A stretch of 64,000 nucleotides of DNA from Neoconidiobolus thromboides FSU 785 (GCA_025603075.1 MU626328.1:33522-97521); one strand, 5' to 3'; counted from the first letter of the stretch, positions 12,356-23,816 are shown. A program made the numbers and translations. Notes: generated from the letters alone by a model not told the origin.

Positions 12356-15300
12356 TTAAATTCTTAACTTTTCATAGATGCTATAAACTTTACTTGCAGT
12401 AACTTGATTGGGCCAAAATGCTGCAACGCTACCCCATAAGGCTTTTTTCCATTGGCGATGATCAGTTGATTTATGTAATCCGCTAAGTATGCCTTCAATG
12501 TGTTTTCCAATTTTAGGCAGGCATGCTTTAATAATTTGGACTTTTTCTTGCCCGTTAGCTAACTTAGCTTCATCTCGAAGTTTACGAAGCTCCCTTTTAA
12601 CTGGCCTTAAGATCTTGATACACTCTTTATCATCAGGTACCTCCTCAGCGTTAGTATCGTTGGAATGAAATCCATTTTGTTCACTAGTTTTAGATTTTTT
12701 GCTTCCTTTATTTACAATATCTGATGATCCTTGATCAGCACCTCTCTTATGTTTAGAGGTCCTCCTTTTAGCCTTTTCCTCTACGTATTTAGCAAACGTC
12801 TTAAGAAGATATTCTCCACGGCGTACTAAATGAGTAGGCCTTGGCACATTAGGAACGTCTGAGTCTGATAAAAATAGCTTCTTGGATAGCTTCAAAGTAG
12901 GATCTTCTTTGATTTTAGCCCAATTACCAAACCCATGTCGATAAATACCTAATAAAAGACGTTCGTCGTCTTCTATTCCCCAATCAACACTCCAGTTGGT
13001 TACTGGACGAATTTCCATTCGAAGATGAATGTTTGATTTACTATGACTGATCATATAATCATGAAGTAAAGGAAAATCATAAACCCTTTGAAGGACTGAT
13101 TGAACGTTAATACCATCTAAACCTTCAAATTCTAAAAGATGAGCTTTTCGTGATTGGAGAGGTCGATTTGCTTCTTCATAATCTTGGCACATAGAAACGA
13201 TAGAGTTCATTTTAGAAATAAAGGTGGCACGATCAATATGTGAAAGATTTCCCTCGGTAACTATACTGTCGAAACGTTCAGGGATGTTTCCAAACTTCAA
13301 CAACCCACGGTAAATAGCTCGGAGATCTTTAGTTGTAAGGGCAACATTTTTGCTTTTACGTGGTTTAGGATTTGTAGTCCCATTGTTTGCTACCACAGTG
13401 CTATTATCTATTTGATAGTTAACCTGCTTACGTTGACGTGATCCCAATAAATTTTCAGCCCCGACACTTTCCTCTTCTTCCTCGACTTTAGTACGCTCGT
13501 GCTCAGGAATAATTTGATCCCATGCCATACCATCATCTTCATAATCAGCCACTTCAAATTGTTTTAGAAAAGCTTCACCACCATTAAGAGACGTTTGACC
13601 CATTGTTGTTTCTGTTTTTTCAGCAGAAGAAAGAATCTCATCTAGAGAAAGTTCAGAGCTTTTATTTTTTGTTTCATCACCATTAAACATACGTGCAGCA
13701 CCAAACTTAAGGATAGCTTGAAGTTCTTCTCTACTAAATGGATTATTTTTATTGGCAGATGGTCCTTTTTGTAACATCTTTTGACCAGAGGTATCCATTT
13801 GATTAATAACGCAAAATTCAAGCACCATCTTGCGTTTAGCCCTTTCCAAAATTTCTTCTTCCATAGTACTTTTAGAAATGAAACGATATACATTGACATG
13901 CTTTTTCTGTCCAATACGATGTGCTCTAGCCATTGCTTGCAAATCGTTTTGTGGATTCCAATCAGAGTCAAAAATAATTACTGTATCAGCAGTTTCTAGA
14001 TTGATACCCAAGCCCCCAGCTCTAGTTGAAAGAAGGAAAATAAAATCTGGAGATCCTGGAGCATTGAAATGTTCAATCGATTTTTTACGTGCTTCAGATC
14101 CGACACTACCATCTAGCCTTTGATAAGGGTATCCTTTTAGTGCTGAATAATCTGCCAAAATGTCAAGTAGACGAACCATTTGAGAGAAAATAAGGACCCT
14201 TGATCCATTTTCTTTTAAGCGATCAAGTAACTTGTCGAGGAGCATCATCTTTCCGCTATTTGCAATTAACCCATGAAGCTGCTCTTTGCGAGAAATTTCA
14301 TGAGGTTCAGCATTAGGAAAAAGATAAGGATGATTGCTTGCTTTTTTTAATTCAGCACAGACGTTTAATAAACTCATTTGATTACCCCCGCTAGAGCCTT
14401 TGTTTAGGGCAGCAAAATTTTTAGCAAGTATATTTTTATAATAATGTACTTGGAGGGGAGTAAGCTCAACACGGAGTGTAAGTTCTGTTTTTTTTGGCAA
14501 AGAATGCTCTACATCCTTTTTAAGTCGACGAAGCATATAACTTTCAAGTTTGTTGTGCAATTCACGGATTTTCTCTTCTTGACCTTCTGACTCCTCAGTG
14601 AAAATGTTATCATAGGCATCACTTATATCAAACTTATCTGGCATTAAGAAATGAACTAATGCACTAAGTTCTTTTATCGAATTCTGTAATGGAGTACCAG
14701 TAATAAGCATACGGTTAGTAGTGTTAAATCCTTTAAGCGCTTCATGCAACTGTGATTCACTATTTTTCAATCGATGGGCTTCATCTACAGCTAAAAAGGC
14801 CCATCTTATTGACCCCAGTTCTAATTTATCTTTAAGTACTAGTTCAAAGGTAGTAAGAAGGACATTGAATTTTAGCTTTTTTGTTTTTGGGACGTAAAAT
14901 TCATGCTCGCGAAGTACATTACGGCTTTCTCCATCTCCTGTATAACAAATAGTATTCATATCTGGTGCCCACCTTCCAAATTCTCTGTGCCATGCACCAA
15001 TAGTAGACAATGGCACTACGACTAAGAAAGGCCCATAAAGCTGCTGAGAATGAAATAAATATGAAAGAAATGATATAGTTTGGATAGTTTTTCCGAGCCC
15101 CATTTCATCTGCCAAGATACCATTCTCATTATTTGACCACTTATGAGCCATCCAATTAACACCAAGAAGCTGATAGTCCCGCAAAGTTCCTCCTGGGAGG
15201 TAATCAGGCTGAGTATCCAATTTTTTAAAAGGGGGTCTATTATTTGCAGTATAACTCTTTCCCCTGGAAGGTATATTACGGTGCTGATTCCTAGTTAAGA

Positions 15301-16832
15301 ATTCTTGGATTTTATCTTGGAACTTTTCCGATATAATCTCAGAAGGCTCCCAGGTGCACCCAGCATAAGGCAAACGTTTCCATTTGCATAGAAACTGAGT
15401 TCCCGATTCGCATTCTTCATAAGGCGTTACTTCTCTTCTAGCAACAATCCTTTCAACTATAGTATAATCAACCAAGACGCTTCTTTCCATTTCAATATTA
15501 ATATTACGTTGTTCAAGGTCTTCTTTCGAGACAGAAGGATCTTCACGGAGAGAGATATCCACAGCAGCGACGTTCTTTACATAATTATCTACTTTCTTAC
15601 TTCCCTTAAATTCTCTTAGGAAGTTGAAATTCTCCCAAGTTCTATGAAGATGACTCCAATTCTTCCACTTGACCAAAAATTCAATGTTCTGTGGGAAGGC
15701 GAGATTGCTTAGTTCTATGAAAAGTTAGGAAGAAAGCATTATCAAGTTAAGCTATTATTACCCTCTGATCCAGCAAAGCGGTAGTCATGGACTGACTCAA
15801 TAACATCCCCTAAAATAAACTTAGATCACTTTAGACTATTAAACTAGATAGTTGCTACCTTCTTCTGCTTCTTGAGCTATAACAGGCCTTTCATCTAAGA
15901 AGTCTACATCAGACAACTCTTCTTCGTTATCATCTTCATTATAGTTTGTAACTTTGCGTGAACGATTTGATGCGCGCACTGGAGAAAAAGATGCTTTTTC
16001 TATACATTCATTAAGTTGACTGAAAAAAGATATAATTAAAATAAATACTTTTGTTTTTACGACCTCCTTTACGCTTAGCGCTACGTCCAGAAGGAGTCCA
16101 ATCATCAGTATCAGTATCAGAAGCTTCATTAGCTACCTCTTCCTCAGAATCACTTTTGACAACTGCTCGTCCTGAAAGACGGATTAAAATTTAAAAAGAA
16201 AAGTTAAATTAGATGTACTTCTAGTATAATTATTCCTCCTTCTTTGAGCAGAAGGTTCAACATATTCTTCATCTGAGTTTTCTGGAGAAGGAGAAGGAGA
16301 AGGGGTAGGAGAATCGTCATCGAATTCAGATTCATTCTATACAGTTATTTTTAGTATAAGGTTTTTTTAATATAGTAGTGTTTTACATTTTTATAAGCAA
16401 CATGTTTAATCTCAGAATTCTTATCAGACATTGTTTCAGATTCTTCAAGTTCTTCCTGCATAGCATCATATGCCTCGTCTGCTAGTCCTTTAATTTCGTT
16501 ATAACTATCAGCGCTGGAATTGTCACTTTTATAAGCTAAATTACTAGCACCGTTATGATTATATGAAACAAGAGGCGATTCATTATCAGAACTATTATCT
16601 AAATTATAAATTAGAACAGAAGAAGTGAAGCTTTATTTTCTATGTGTGTATGTAAGTTCTATATTGGGTTAAGTATTCAAAACGACCAATATTTAAACAA
16701 AAAGAATTTTTGTGTGTAAGTGGCTATTTTGAATAATGCCAATAGCAAAAATGGTTTAATAATAAATTTATGTGACCATTAATGAGAAAGAAGTAAGAAA
16801 AAAAAAATGCCTGGGCTGGCTTTACCTTTCAT
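12356..16832 (-). CDS. CHD1: CHD1-type chromodomain helicase (chromatin remodeller)
   Basis: ATP-dependent nucleosome spacing factor of transcribed chromatin. My model has seven exons (16826-16832, 16387-16598, 16219-16336, 16061-16171, 15859-15999, 15762-15809, 12356-15714) totalling 1331 residues with all phases consistent. The N-terminal third is acidic and Ser/Pro-rich. Two chromodomains follow at roughly 195-245 (FLVKWKNWSHLHRTWE) and 293-340 (FLCKWKRLPYAGCTWEP). The Snf2 motor has Walker A ADEMGLGKT near 414-422, DEAH near 523, and DSDWNPQNDLQAMARAHRIG in the second lobe. SANT/SLIDE-like and CHD1 C-terminal helical segments (KECIKILRPVKRELRKL) close the protein. The 7-nt first exon (MK plus one base) and its ~227-nt intron are the weakest part; the real start could lie elsewhere. 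Confidence 0.92.
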
Positions 16833-18072
16833 TCTAGGCGTAAATAATGTTTTAAAATGCCAATTTCTAGGAAAATAACCTGAGATTATTACAAATTCTT
16901 TACTTTGTTGTTATGATATTATTTAACCAATCATTCTCCTTGGTCATACTGCTCCTGAATTGTATTTCAAGAGACTTAGCAAATGATTGAATGAATATCT
17001 AGATGAAGCATCTAAGCCATTGGTTTTCGTTTTACCCCAAAACTACTAAAGTTTCCCCAACCCAGCAAGTTAGTCTAGCAATTGCAAAAAATGATCCTAA
17101 AAATAACTTTAGGCGAGTTTAAGTGAAAGAGCCTTAAATGTGAAAATTCAGGCTAATTATTATTCGCCTTGAAAGTAGATTTAGCAGCTATTTTTTGTTA
17201 CATGTCAAAAGCTGATAGTCTGGTTTATCTATAAAAAATTTAAAGGGATGGCTAGGAAATGTGAAAAGCAGAAGAATTGGAACAGAAACTTCAAGGCCCT
17301 TAACAAAATGCTTCTGCTCTGCTTTTATTTACACATCATAAATTCGTTTATAGTTGCTGAAGCTTTGAATGCTTTCGATAATGATAAAACTATATACATA
17401 AAATATCAAAGACATTAAAAACTAATAAACAAACAATTCATTATAATTCGAATAACAAACTCTAAATATTGATTTAATAATGAGTGTTTAACAGCTTTAA
17501 TGCTACAGTCCCATGTTAGAGTGAACCTTATAAAGTCGAAGCTTTGTGAATGATTTACGAACTATAAAAGCTATAAGACCACCTAATAATCTATTACATC
17601 AATATAAAAAGTTATTTTAAATTAAAGTATAAATATTAGATTTGTAAAGCTAGCAGACAATTTATAGTATTATCTTTAAATTCATACTTATAAAGCTTCA
17701 TCATATTATATTGTGTTTTTTTCGTAATTTCAGAATACCTGTTTGTTCTTTTTTTTGCTATAGTTATTTGAGATATATCTTATAATGCAAACAAGTATTG
17801 TTTAATATTAATAGAATTATATACCTATAGATCATAACGTTTTTATCAATCTTTAAAATTTTACTAACAAAATTAAGTTTAGAGTTTGGAAATGTAACTA
17901 TTAATTTTTTATTTATTTTATGGACTTGTATTAAACTATAGTTTATAAAAATATCCTGCATATTATGTATATTATTTATCAACTTTAATAATTGATTGCT
18001 TTTATACAATAAACAGTCTTTTTAATTATTTTTAGATACTTAAGATTTTAATGTTCAAAGATGACAACATAT
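16833..18072. other. Intergenic, no supported gene
   Basis: AT-rich upstream region of CHD1. An 81-codon frame at 17764-18009 (minus) is low-complexity and not called. No RNA gene seen. Confidence 0.45.
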
Positions 18073-18127
18073 GGGGTGTTTTTTTGGCTTCATTACTTTT
18101 CCATATTTTAAATATAAAAATACATCT
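18073..18127 (+). repeat. MITE-like element, rearranged/internally deleted copy 4
   Basis: Starts GGGGTGTTTTTTTGGC in orientation A and reaches TACATCT after only about 55 bp, so the core is missing. Core-like sequence (GCTCAAATAGCGCT) appears just downstream at 18140-18153, suggesting rearrangement with the adjacent copy 5. Confidence 0.5.
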
Positions 18128-18173
18128 AATAAATTTTATGCTCAAATAGCGCTCAAGAATTTTATTAACATAT

Positions 18174-18268
18174 GGGGATGTATTTTTTAGTTAATAATTT
18201 TACCAACAATTTTCCTGCTCAAACAGAGCTTAAAAATGGAAAAAGTAACGAAACCGAAAAACATCCCC
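18174..18268 (-). repeat. MITE-like element, copy 5
   Basis: 95 bp, orientation B: starts GGGGATGTATTTTTTAG, has TTTTACCAACAATTTTCC and ends AAAACATCCCC. The left flank is ATAT with no matching right flank. Confidence 0.7.
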
Positions 18269-18335
18269 TCTATTCTTTCAAAATATTTAAAGGACTGATT
18301 ATATTAGGTCATGAAAAAAGTTAAATCTACACTGA

Positions 18336-18407
18336 AGGTCCCACCGAGAATCGAACTCGGATTACAAGGATCAAAACCTTGGGTGCTAACCATTACACCA
18401 TGGAACC
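18336..18407 (-). tRNA. tRNA-Gln (anticodon TTG)
   Basis: The minus strand folds as a cloverleaf. The acceptor stem GGTTCCA pairs with TGGGACC. The anticodon stem CAAGG/CCTTG encloses loop TTTTGAT, with anticodon TTG at 18372-18374. The T-loop carries GTTCGAATC. Box A (TGGTGTAATGG) and box B (GGTTCGA-like GAGTTCGAATC) are intact. There is no intron. A run of six T on the minus strand at 18314-18319 is a good Pol III terminator. Confidence 0.93.
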
Positions 18408-18909
18408 ATTTTATATATAGCTATCTTTTCAAGTATATAATTAACATCTAGATTACAGCTTTATATTACTTTAACTTCTGACTTTTCAGCCAACTCAGTT
18501 TAAAAAAAATTTATGTTAAAATTTTTTTATCAACAATCTTTTTAAAATAACTAACAAGAACAGAAATGATTGAAAGTTTTTATTTAAGCTAATTAGTTTT
18601 GATTGTGATATTATATCTTTTATTTATTTTCAAGTTAATTATTACCATCATTTTTTTAGTTTATTAAATAAGTCTGACAACTTAATAAATTAAAGCTATA
18701 TATAGGGATGTATTTAGTAAGCTAAACAAAAATTGCAAGTTTTATTTAATAATTGTGATTATTTTATTAAAAAGGTTTCTGATAACTTTTGTAGTAATAA
18801 TTATAAAATTTCAATTTTTATCTTTAAAAAAATTAGCTTAAGGATTTTTGAATTCTTAAATTTTCAAAAATATTAATTTATTAATTTATTAATTTATTAT
18901 AGTTTATAT
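18408..18909. other. AT-rich intergenic region with a simple repeat
   Basis: No gene seen. An 8-bp period repeat (ATTAATTT units) lies at about 18872-18899. Confidence 0.45.
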
Positions 18910-18970
18910 GGGGCTGTTTTTTTTAGTTTCATCACTTTTTTCATTTTTTAAGCACTATTTGAGCGGAAAG
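18910..18970 (+). repeat. MITE-like element, truncated copy 6
   Basis: Left half only, orientation A: GGGGCTGTTTTTTTTAG, ATCACTTTTTTC, then AAGCACTATTTGAGCGG. It stops exactly where the LTR-like sequence begins at 18971. The right half is not found beyond that sequence. Confidence 0.65.
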
Positions 18971-19434
18971 TGTGAAATCTGGTACTCAGGGTTTGGAGTC
19001 AAGAACAGCTATTGCTGGGTTGACTACACTATAAGTCGAAAGGTCTTAGTTTATGTGACTAAGATAGACTTGGATTATGAGGAATAGCACGTAATAGGTT
19101 ACAAGCTATATAAGACAAATAGAATAGACAATACTAATGTAAAATCTATGTAAAATACTATTAAGAAAACTTAGTGGCTTTATTAAATGTTCGAGATATC
19201 AGGGAATAATTCAGTTAAAAAGTCTCAAACTATTATACTCTGTAAACTCTTTTATACTCTGAAAAGTATAAATATCAAAGCGAGAAGATAATACTCTTTG
19301 GGATGAAGTTAGAAATTCTCATAGCAAATCAAAATAAGACCATGGGATTGATTGTCTCCGAACTCGAGAACACAACAACTTAAGTGATTATTATGCTATA
19401 ATCAATTATGGAGCTGATAAAGTGACATTTCACA
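18971..19434. mobile_element. Candidate solo LTR (464 bp)
   Basis: The segment begins TGTGAAAT and ends ATTTCACA, an 8-bp perfect inverted repeat of the TG...CA type that bounds LTRs. It is less AT-rich than its surroundings, contains a TATATAAG near 19105, and interrupts MITE copy 6. I find no internal coding region and no second full copy in the window, and the 5-bp flanks (GAAAG / ATAAA) do not match. That could mean later deletion or a wrong boundary. A solo LTR is the best reading but not proven. Confidence 0.35.
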
Positions 19435-19464
19435 ATAAACTTAAACAATTTAATTGAGTTTTTA

Positions 19465-19650
19465 ACTAACATTGAAAAAACTTAATAGCTTTATTAAAAG
19501 TATAATATTAGGAAATAATTTAATAAAAAAGTTTTAGGTTGTTATATTAAAGAATTTTTTTATATTCTAACTAGGTGATTATATATAACACGATAGCAGT
19601 TATTTTTATTATAGTTACCGGATGCAAATATCAAAATAAAAGAGAATGTT
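19465..19650. repeat. Diverged partial copy of the LTR-like interior
   Basis: Sequence from about 19474 repeats the interior of the LTR-like element from about 19163 (shared AAACTTA..GCTTTATTAAA, GGxAATAATT, TTTATA.TCT, AAATATCAAA). Many differences are C-to-T or G-to-A in this downstream copy. Confidence 0.4.
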
Positions 19651-19664
19651 TTTTATAATTAAAT

Positions 19665-19753
19665 GGGAGTGTTTTTTTGGCTTCATTGTTTTTTAAGTGC
19701 TATTTAAGCGGAAAATTTGTTAGTAAAATTCTTAAACGCAAAAATACATCTCC
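19665..19753 (+). repeat. MITE-like element, copy 7
   Basis: 89 bp, orientation A: GGGAGTGTTTTTTTGGC to ATACATCTCC, with core AAGTGCTATTTAAGCGG. Flanked on both sides by AAAT, a clean 4-bp direct repeat. Confidence 0.8.
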
Positions 19754-19957
19754 AAATAGTAAATATTTTATAATAAATTAAAATAAAGAACATTTTGTAA
19801 TAAAGAAATAGAAGCGTAGTCTAAAATCTAGTTATATAATATTTTATTATATCTTAAATAGAAATAACTATTTATGTAGCATTGTAGCCTTAAATAAACT
19901 TGATAGCTATATATTTTAATTTATATAAATAAAATAAACTTTTTATAGGTATAATAT

Positions 19958-20056
19958 GGGGATGTATTTTCGTGTTTAAGAATTTTACTAACAATTTTTC
20001 CACTCAAATAGTACTTAAAAGATGGAAAAGTAATAAAGCCAAAAAAAAGCATCTTC
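19958..20056 (-). repeat. MITE-like element, copy 8
   Basis: 99 bp, orientation B: starts GGGGATGTATTTTCGTG, has TTTTACTAACAATTTTTCC and ends AAAGCATCTTC. Flanks AT-rich, duplication unclear. Confidence 0.7.
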
Positions 20057-20139
20057 AAATGCTTTCTTAGCTGATAATGAATTGAAAAGATTCAAAGTGT
20101 ATAATTAAAACAAACTTATTATATGAAAAAATAATATAT

Positions 20140-20237
20140 GGGGGTGTTTTTTGGGTCCACCACTTTTTACATCTTTTAAGGACTATTTAGGTGAGAAAAA
20201 TTGTTAGTAAAATTCTTAAACACGAAAATACATCCCC
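20140..20237 (+). repeat. MITE-like element, copy 9
   Basis: 98 bp, orientation A: GGGGGTGTTTTTTGGG to AAAATACATCCCC, with TTAGTAAAATTCTTAAAC. Flanked on both sides by ATAT. Confidence 0.78.
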
Positions 20238-21396
20238 ATATAATAAATAAATAATAAAAAATTGTATAAAAAACTATAAAAAAAGTATTTAAAAATGAAA
20301 ATAAGTTTACCAAAACTAAGTATAATAAAACTTAGAAAAAAGTTATAATAAAAGCCATTAATATTATTTCACATTAAAATGGTATATATAAAAAATGTGT
20401 TATTGGTTGTAATAAAGTGTTATAATTTTTAAACATAAATTTAAAAAAATAAAAATAATGTTTTTCATAATAAATCAATTAATATTTTACAAATATAAAA
20501 CCTGCTTAAAAAAATTAAAAAATCAATATTTACATAAATTAAAAATTTACTTTTTAAACTTTTATAAATTTTTATAAACTTTCATAAACTTTATGTAAGC
20601 TAATATTATACTATTTAAAAATACAAACATTATAGCTAACGATTATATTTTTAACTTTTTTAAGCTGTTATTTTACAATATAAAAATTAATATTTTGTAG
20701 TTATTGTTATATTTTAAATAAGTAAATATATTTAAATCAGTACTTATAACTAAAATTATATTTAATAAATTAAAAGTTATTTAAAGTTATCTATAGCTAA
20801 GTTTAAACATAAAATTAAAAATAAACCTGCTTAAAGATTAAAACAATTAAGCAATATCATGTCTTTATATAGCTGAGTATTAAATTATTAAAGATAAAAA
20901 AATAACATTAAGTTCCATATGGTATTATCAAAATATTATAGTAGGTACTTATATAATATTTTATTTTGGAAAGAAGATATTAGCTATATATGTAAGTTTT
21001 GGAGTTTCTGTTAAATTAAATTAATTGTAGTTAATTATCCAATTAAAAAGCCATTATGTAAATTTTAGCAAATGAGAATAATCGGCTAGAATTCTGGAAT
21101 ATAAAAGGTGGTTTTTTAGATTTTTTTTGATGGAATACTAACCCCTCAAGGGTCTCTAAGTTTTTGTCAAAAGCGACTAAAATTAACTTCTTATACTAAT
21201 AGTATTTTTACACGTTTGATAGCCAATAGATAATATTTAAACGCTAATTGACTTGATTGCTTAAGTTTATGGGTTCACTGGTTAAAAGCTACTTCTGGCC
21301 ATGACATAAATATACGGCATATGCGCTTAATTGTTGGAAATTATATTAAAATATTTTCTAAATTTCGCTAGTATAAACTTCTGTGATATAAGCAAT
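20238..21396. other. Very AT-rich gene-free stretch
   Basis: From 20238 to about 21000 the sequence is almost pure A/T with short homopolymer-like words. Base composition becomes more balanced from about 21100. No gene, tRNA or further MITE copy seen. Confidence 0.45.
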
Positions 21397-21450
21397 TTCA
21401 ACTAATCAAGTCAGTCCTAAGAAGGCACTGGGTTAATCTGATTAGTTGAA
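21397..21450. repeat. 12-bp perfect inverted repeat (potential hairpin)
   Basis: TTCAACTAATCA at 21397-21408 is the exact reverse complement of TGATTAGTTGAA at 21439-21450, with a 30-nt loop. It lies in the more balanced block about 300 bp upstream of the gene at 21746. Role unknown. Confidence 0.5.
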
Positions 21451-21745
21451 GCTCTCATAGCATGGCTTAAGTTAAATTTGGCAAACAAAAAATTGGTCAC
21501 TCTGTGTTAAATTGATCACAGTAGATAATTGATTTAGATTTATACGTCATCTTCGTTAATGAAAAAAATTGGCTAAATAATAACTGGTTACTATTATTAT
21601 AATTTTATTCAATAAAACTCCGTTTTAAGGATATTTAATTATAAATATTAAATCTAGAATTTAACTGTTAAATTTTAAATTTCAAAAAACTAAAGCATTT
21701 TATTGATAAACGATATTAAGATACTCGAAAAAAGAACATATAAAA

Positions 21746-22948
21746 ATGGCAAGAAAGGCTAACACTGACAACAAAAAGATAGCAAGTAAAGTTAGTACCG
21801 ATAGTAAAAAGATGGGAAGAAAAGTTAATACTAATGATAAAAAGATGGGAAGAAAAGTTAACACTAATGATAAAAAGATGGGAAGAAAAGTTAATACTAA
21901 TGATAAAAAGGAAGTAAGTGAAAATCTTACGCCAACGAAGAGCGGTAGACCATTGAGATCTAACTCAAGTCTTAAAAAAATTAATATTTTTGAGTTTGCG
22001 GAAATTGATGCTGAAGAAATGATAAAAATCGTTGAGGAATCTTATAATGGTAATTATTTTACTTAATTTTTAAATATTAATTAATTTATAAAAAAAGAAT
22101 CCAGCAATGAAGAAGTTAAATTAGAAATAAAAGAAGAAAGGATTACTGAGAGCATACAAGATGAAAGTGGTATTCAAGAAACAAGGGTAGACAAAAATGA
22201 AGAAAATATTACTAAAGAGATAAAAACAGGTGATAGTACCAAAGAAAAAGCATTAGAAGAAATAGTACAGCAAGAAAATACGGAGGATGTAGAAAAGGAA
22301 AAAAGTAATAATCAAGAGAATGGAAATGGGAAAAATGGGTACCTAGACGCCAATCAAAACGTTGTTGAAGAAAAAATAGCGGAGGGCACAAGAAAAGGAG
22401 AAAGCAGGATCCAAGGAAACATAAATGGGAAGACAGAACATTTTGATACTGAAGAAGAAATAACGGAAGATATAGAAAAAAGAGAAACCAAGATACAAGA
22501 GAGCGTGAGTGTAGAAGATGGGGATACAGAGGACAATCAAAGTAGCACTGAAGAAAAAATAGTAGAGGATACAGGAAAGGTTGAAAGTAAGGTAGAACAT
22601 AATGAAAATGAAGAAAATGGAGATGTAGAGGCTAAGCAAAGTAATGGTGAAGAAAAAATAGCAGAGAAGCTTGAGCAAACTAACTTAAAAAGGTCTCGAG
22701 TAGAAGAAGAAGAAAAAGAAGAAGAAAAAGAAAAAGGAGAAATTATAGCTAAAAGGATACGAGTATTACAGCACGAATGTCCATGTACTAATTCACCTTC
22801 AAAGATACATGTTTACCAGCCATTAGATGAAGGCCATTTCACTTATTATGAACAGTTTATTCGGACTTTAAATCGAATTGCATTTAAAATTCCACCTAGA
22901 TTAAGATGCATTTATTGTGGTCATTCTTATCAAAAAAAATTCTTTTAA
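21746..22948 (+). CDS. Glu/Lys-rich protein with 11-residue repeats and a C-terminal Cys cluster
   Basis: Two exons, 21746-22049 and 22098-22948, with a 48-nt intron in phase 1, give 384 residues. The N-terminus is strongly basic and holds three near-identical tandem copies of KKMGRKVNTND (33-bp DNA repeat, about 21807-21909), preceded by looser versions. A GRPLRSN patch follows, recalling an AT-hook core. The long middle is Glu/Lys-rich and probably disordered or coiled. The C-terminus is different: a basic stretch, HECPC, aromatic and hydrophobic segments, then LRCIYCGHSYQKKFF. The CPC and CxxC pairs could bind zinc. A nuclear protein is plausible but I recognise no family. The acceptor follows an A-run and is unusual; phase supports it. 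Confidence 0.65.
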
Positions 22949-23438
22949 ATCTTTAATCCTTTAAATAAATAATGATATTTTTTTAGTTGAATTTTTTATA
23001 GCTTTTAAAAGTAATATTTAAAGTTACTTAAGTTCTGACAATGAGTCAAATAGAAGTAGATCACTGCTAAATCCACTGCTAAATCCACTGCTAAATCACT
23101 TTCAATGTGAATTGATAAAAAGTTGAAATGGTTATTGTATATTGTTAAGCCTTGTTATGTATTTCATAGAGTTTATTTAATCTTTTAAAATTTATTAGAA
23201 AGTAACAAAAGTTGTTAAATAAAGTGAGTGTTGAAAATATTAAAATATCTTCCGTTTTTTATATTTTATAGTGTCTTTAAATACCGCTATTATTAAAGTT
23301 TCTGTGTAGACTATTGATTTAGTATCACTGATCAATAAAAGGAAAAAGCATGAAAAAATTTAATGAAATATCAAAGCGTTTCTTTAATATCCAGCTTTCA
23401 TACAACTTGCCAGTGATTGTACTATTGGAACAATAAAT
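22949..23438. other. Intergenic with a 13-bp tandem repeat
   Basis: Three tandem units of CACTGCTAAATCC lie at about 23063-23099; the last is shortened. Otherwise AT-rich with no gene. Confidence 0.5.
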
Positions 23439-23536
23439 GAGGGTGTTTTTTTTGACTTCATCACTTTTTCCATCTCTTAAGTACTGTTTGAGTGGAAAAA
23501 TTGTCAGTAAAATTCTTAAACACAAAATACATCCTC
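23439..23536 (+). repeat. MITE-like element, copy 10
   Basis: 98 bp, orientation A: GAGGGTGTTTTTTTTGAC to AATACATCCTC. Core AAGTACTGTTTGAGTGG, then TCAGTAAAATTCTTAAAC. Flanked by AAT on both sides. Confidence 0.75.
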
Positions 23537-23743
23537 AATATAAAATATGAAGAATAAAATAATTAAAAATAGCTTATTGTACTTTAAATTCTTAACTATT
23601 GAGCTATTTTAATAACAATAATAGAACCACAAACTATAATACAACCAACTAGAAGATCACTTAACTTAGAGAATGATAAAACTTGAATTTTTTTTGTAAC
23701 TTGATATCTTTATCTTCCATAGAAAAAAAACAGATACCGCTTA

Positions 23744-23816
23744 TGTCCCAATCCAGGTTCGAACTGGAGACCTCTTCCGTGTGAAGGAAGCGTGATAACC
23801 ACTACACTATTGAGAC
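23744..23816 (-). tRNA. tRNA-Val (anticodon CAC)
   Basis: The minus strand gives acceptor stem GTCTCAA/TTGGGAC, D-arm TAGTGTAGTGGTTATCA, anticodon stem CTTCC/GGAAG with loop TTCACAC (anticodon CAC at 23781-23783), and T-arm CCAGTTCGAACCTGG. The discriminator base is A. No intron. A T8 run on the minus strand at 23723-23730 is a Pol III terminator. Confidence 0.94.

Noticed and set aside
13781-14123. Plus-strand open frames opposite CHD1
   Set aside because: Shadows of the conserved helicase coding strand.
18073-18268. tRNA- or SINE-derived origin of the short elements
   Set aside because: No Pol III box A/B, no poly(A) or simple-repeat tail; both ends are inverted repeats.
22343-22678. Minus-strand Phe/Ser/Leu-rich frames
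   Set aside because: Antisense shadow of the Glu/Lys-rich gene; GAA codons read backwards give TTC (Phe).
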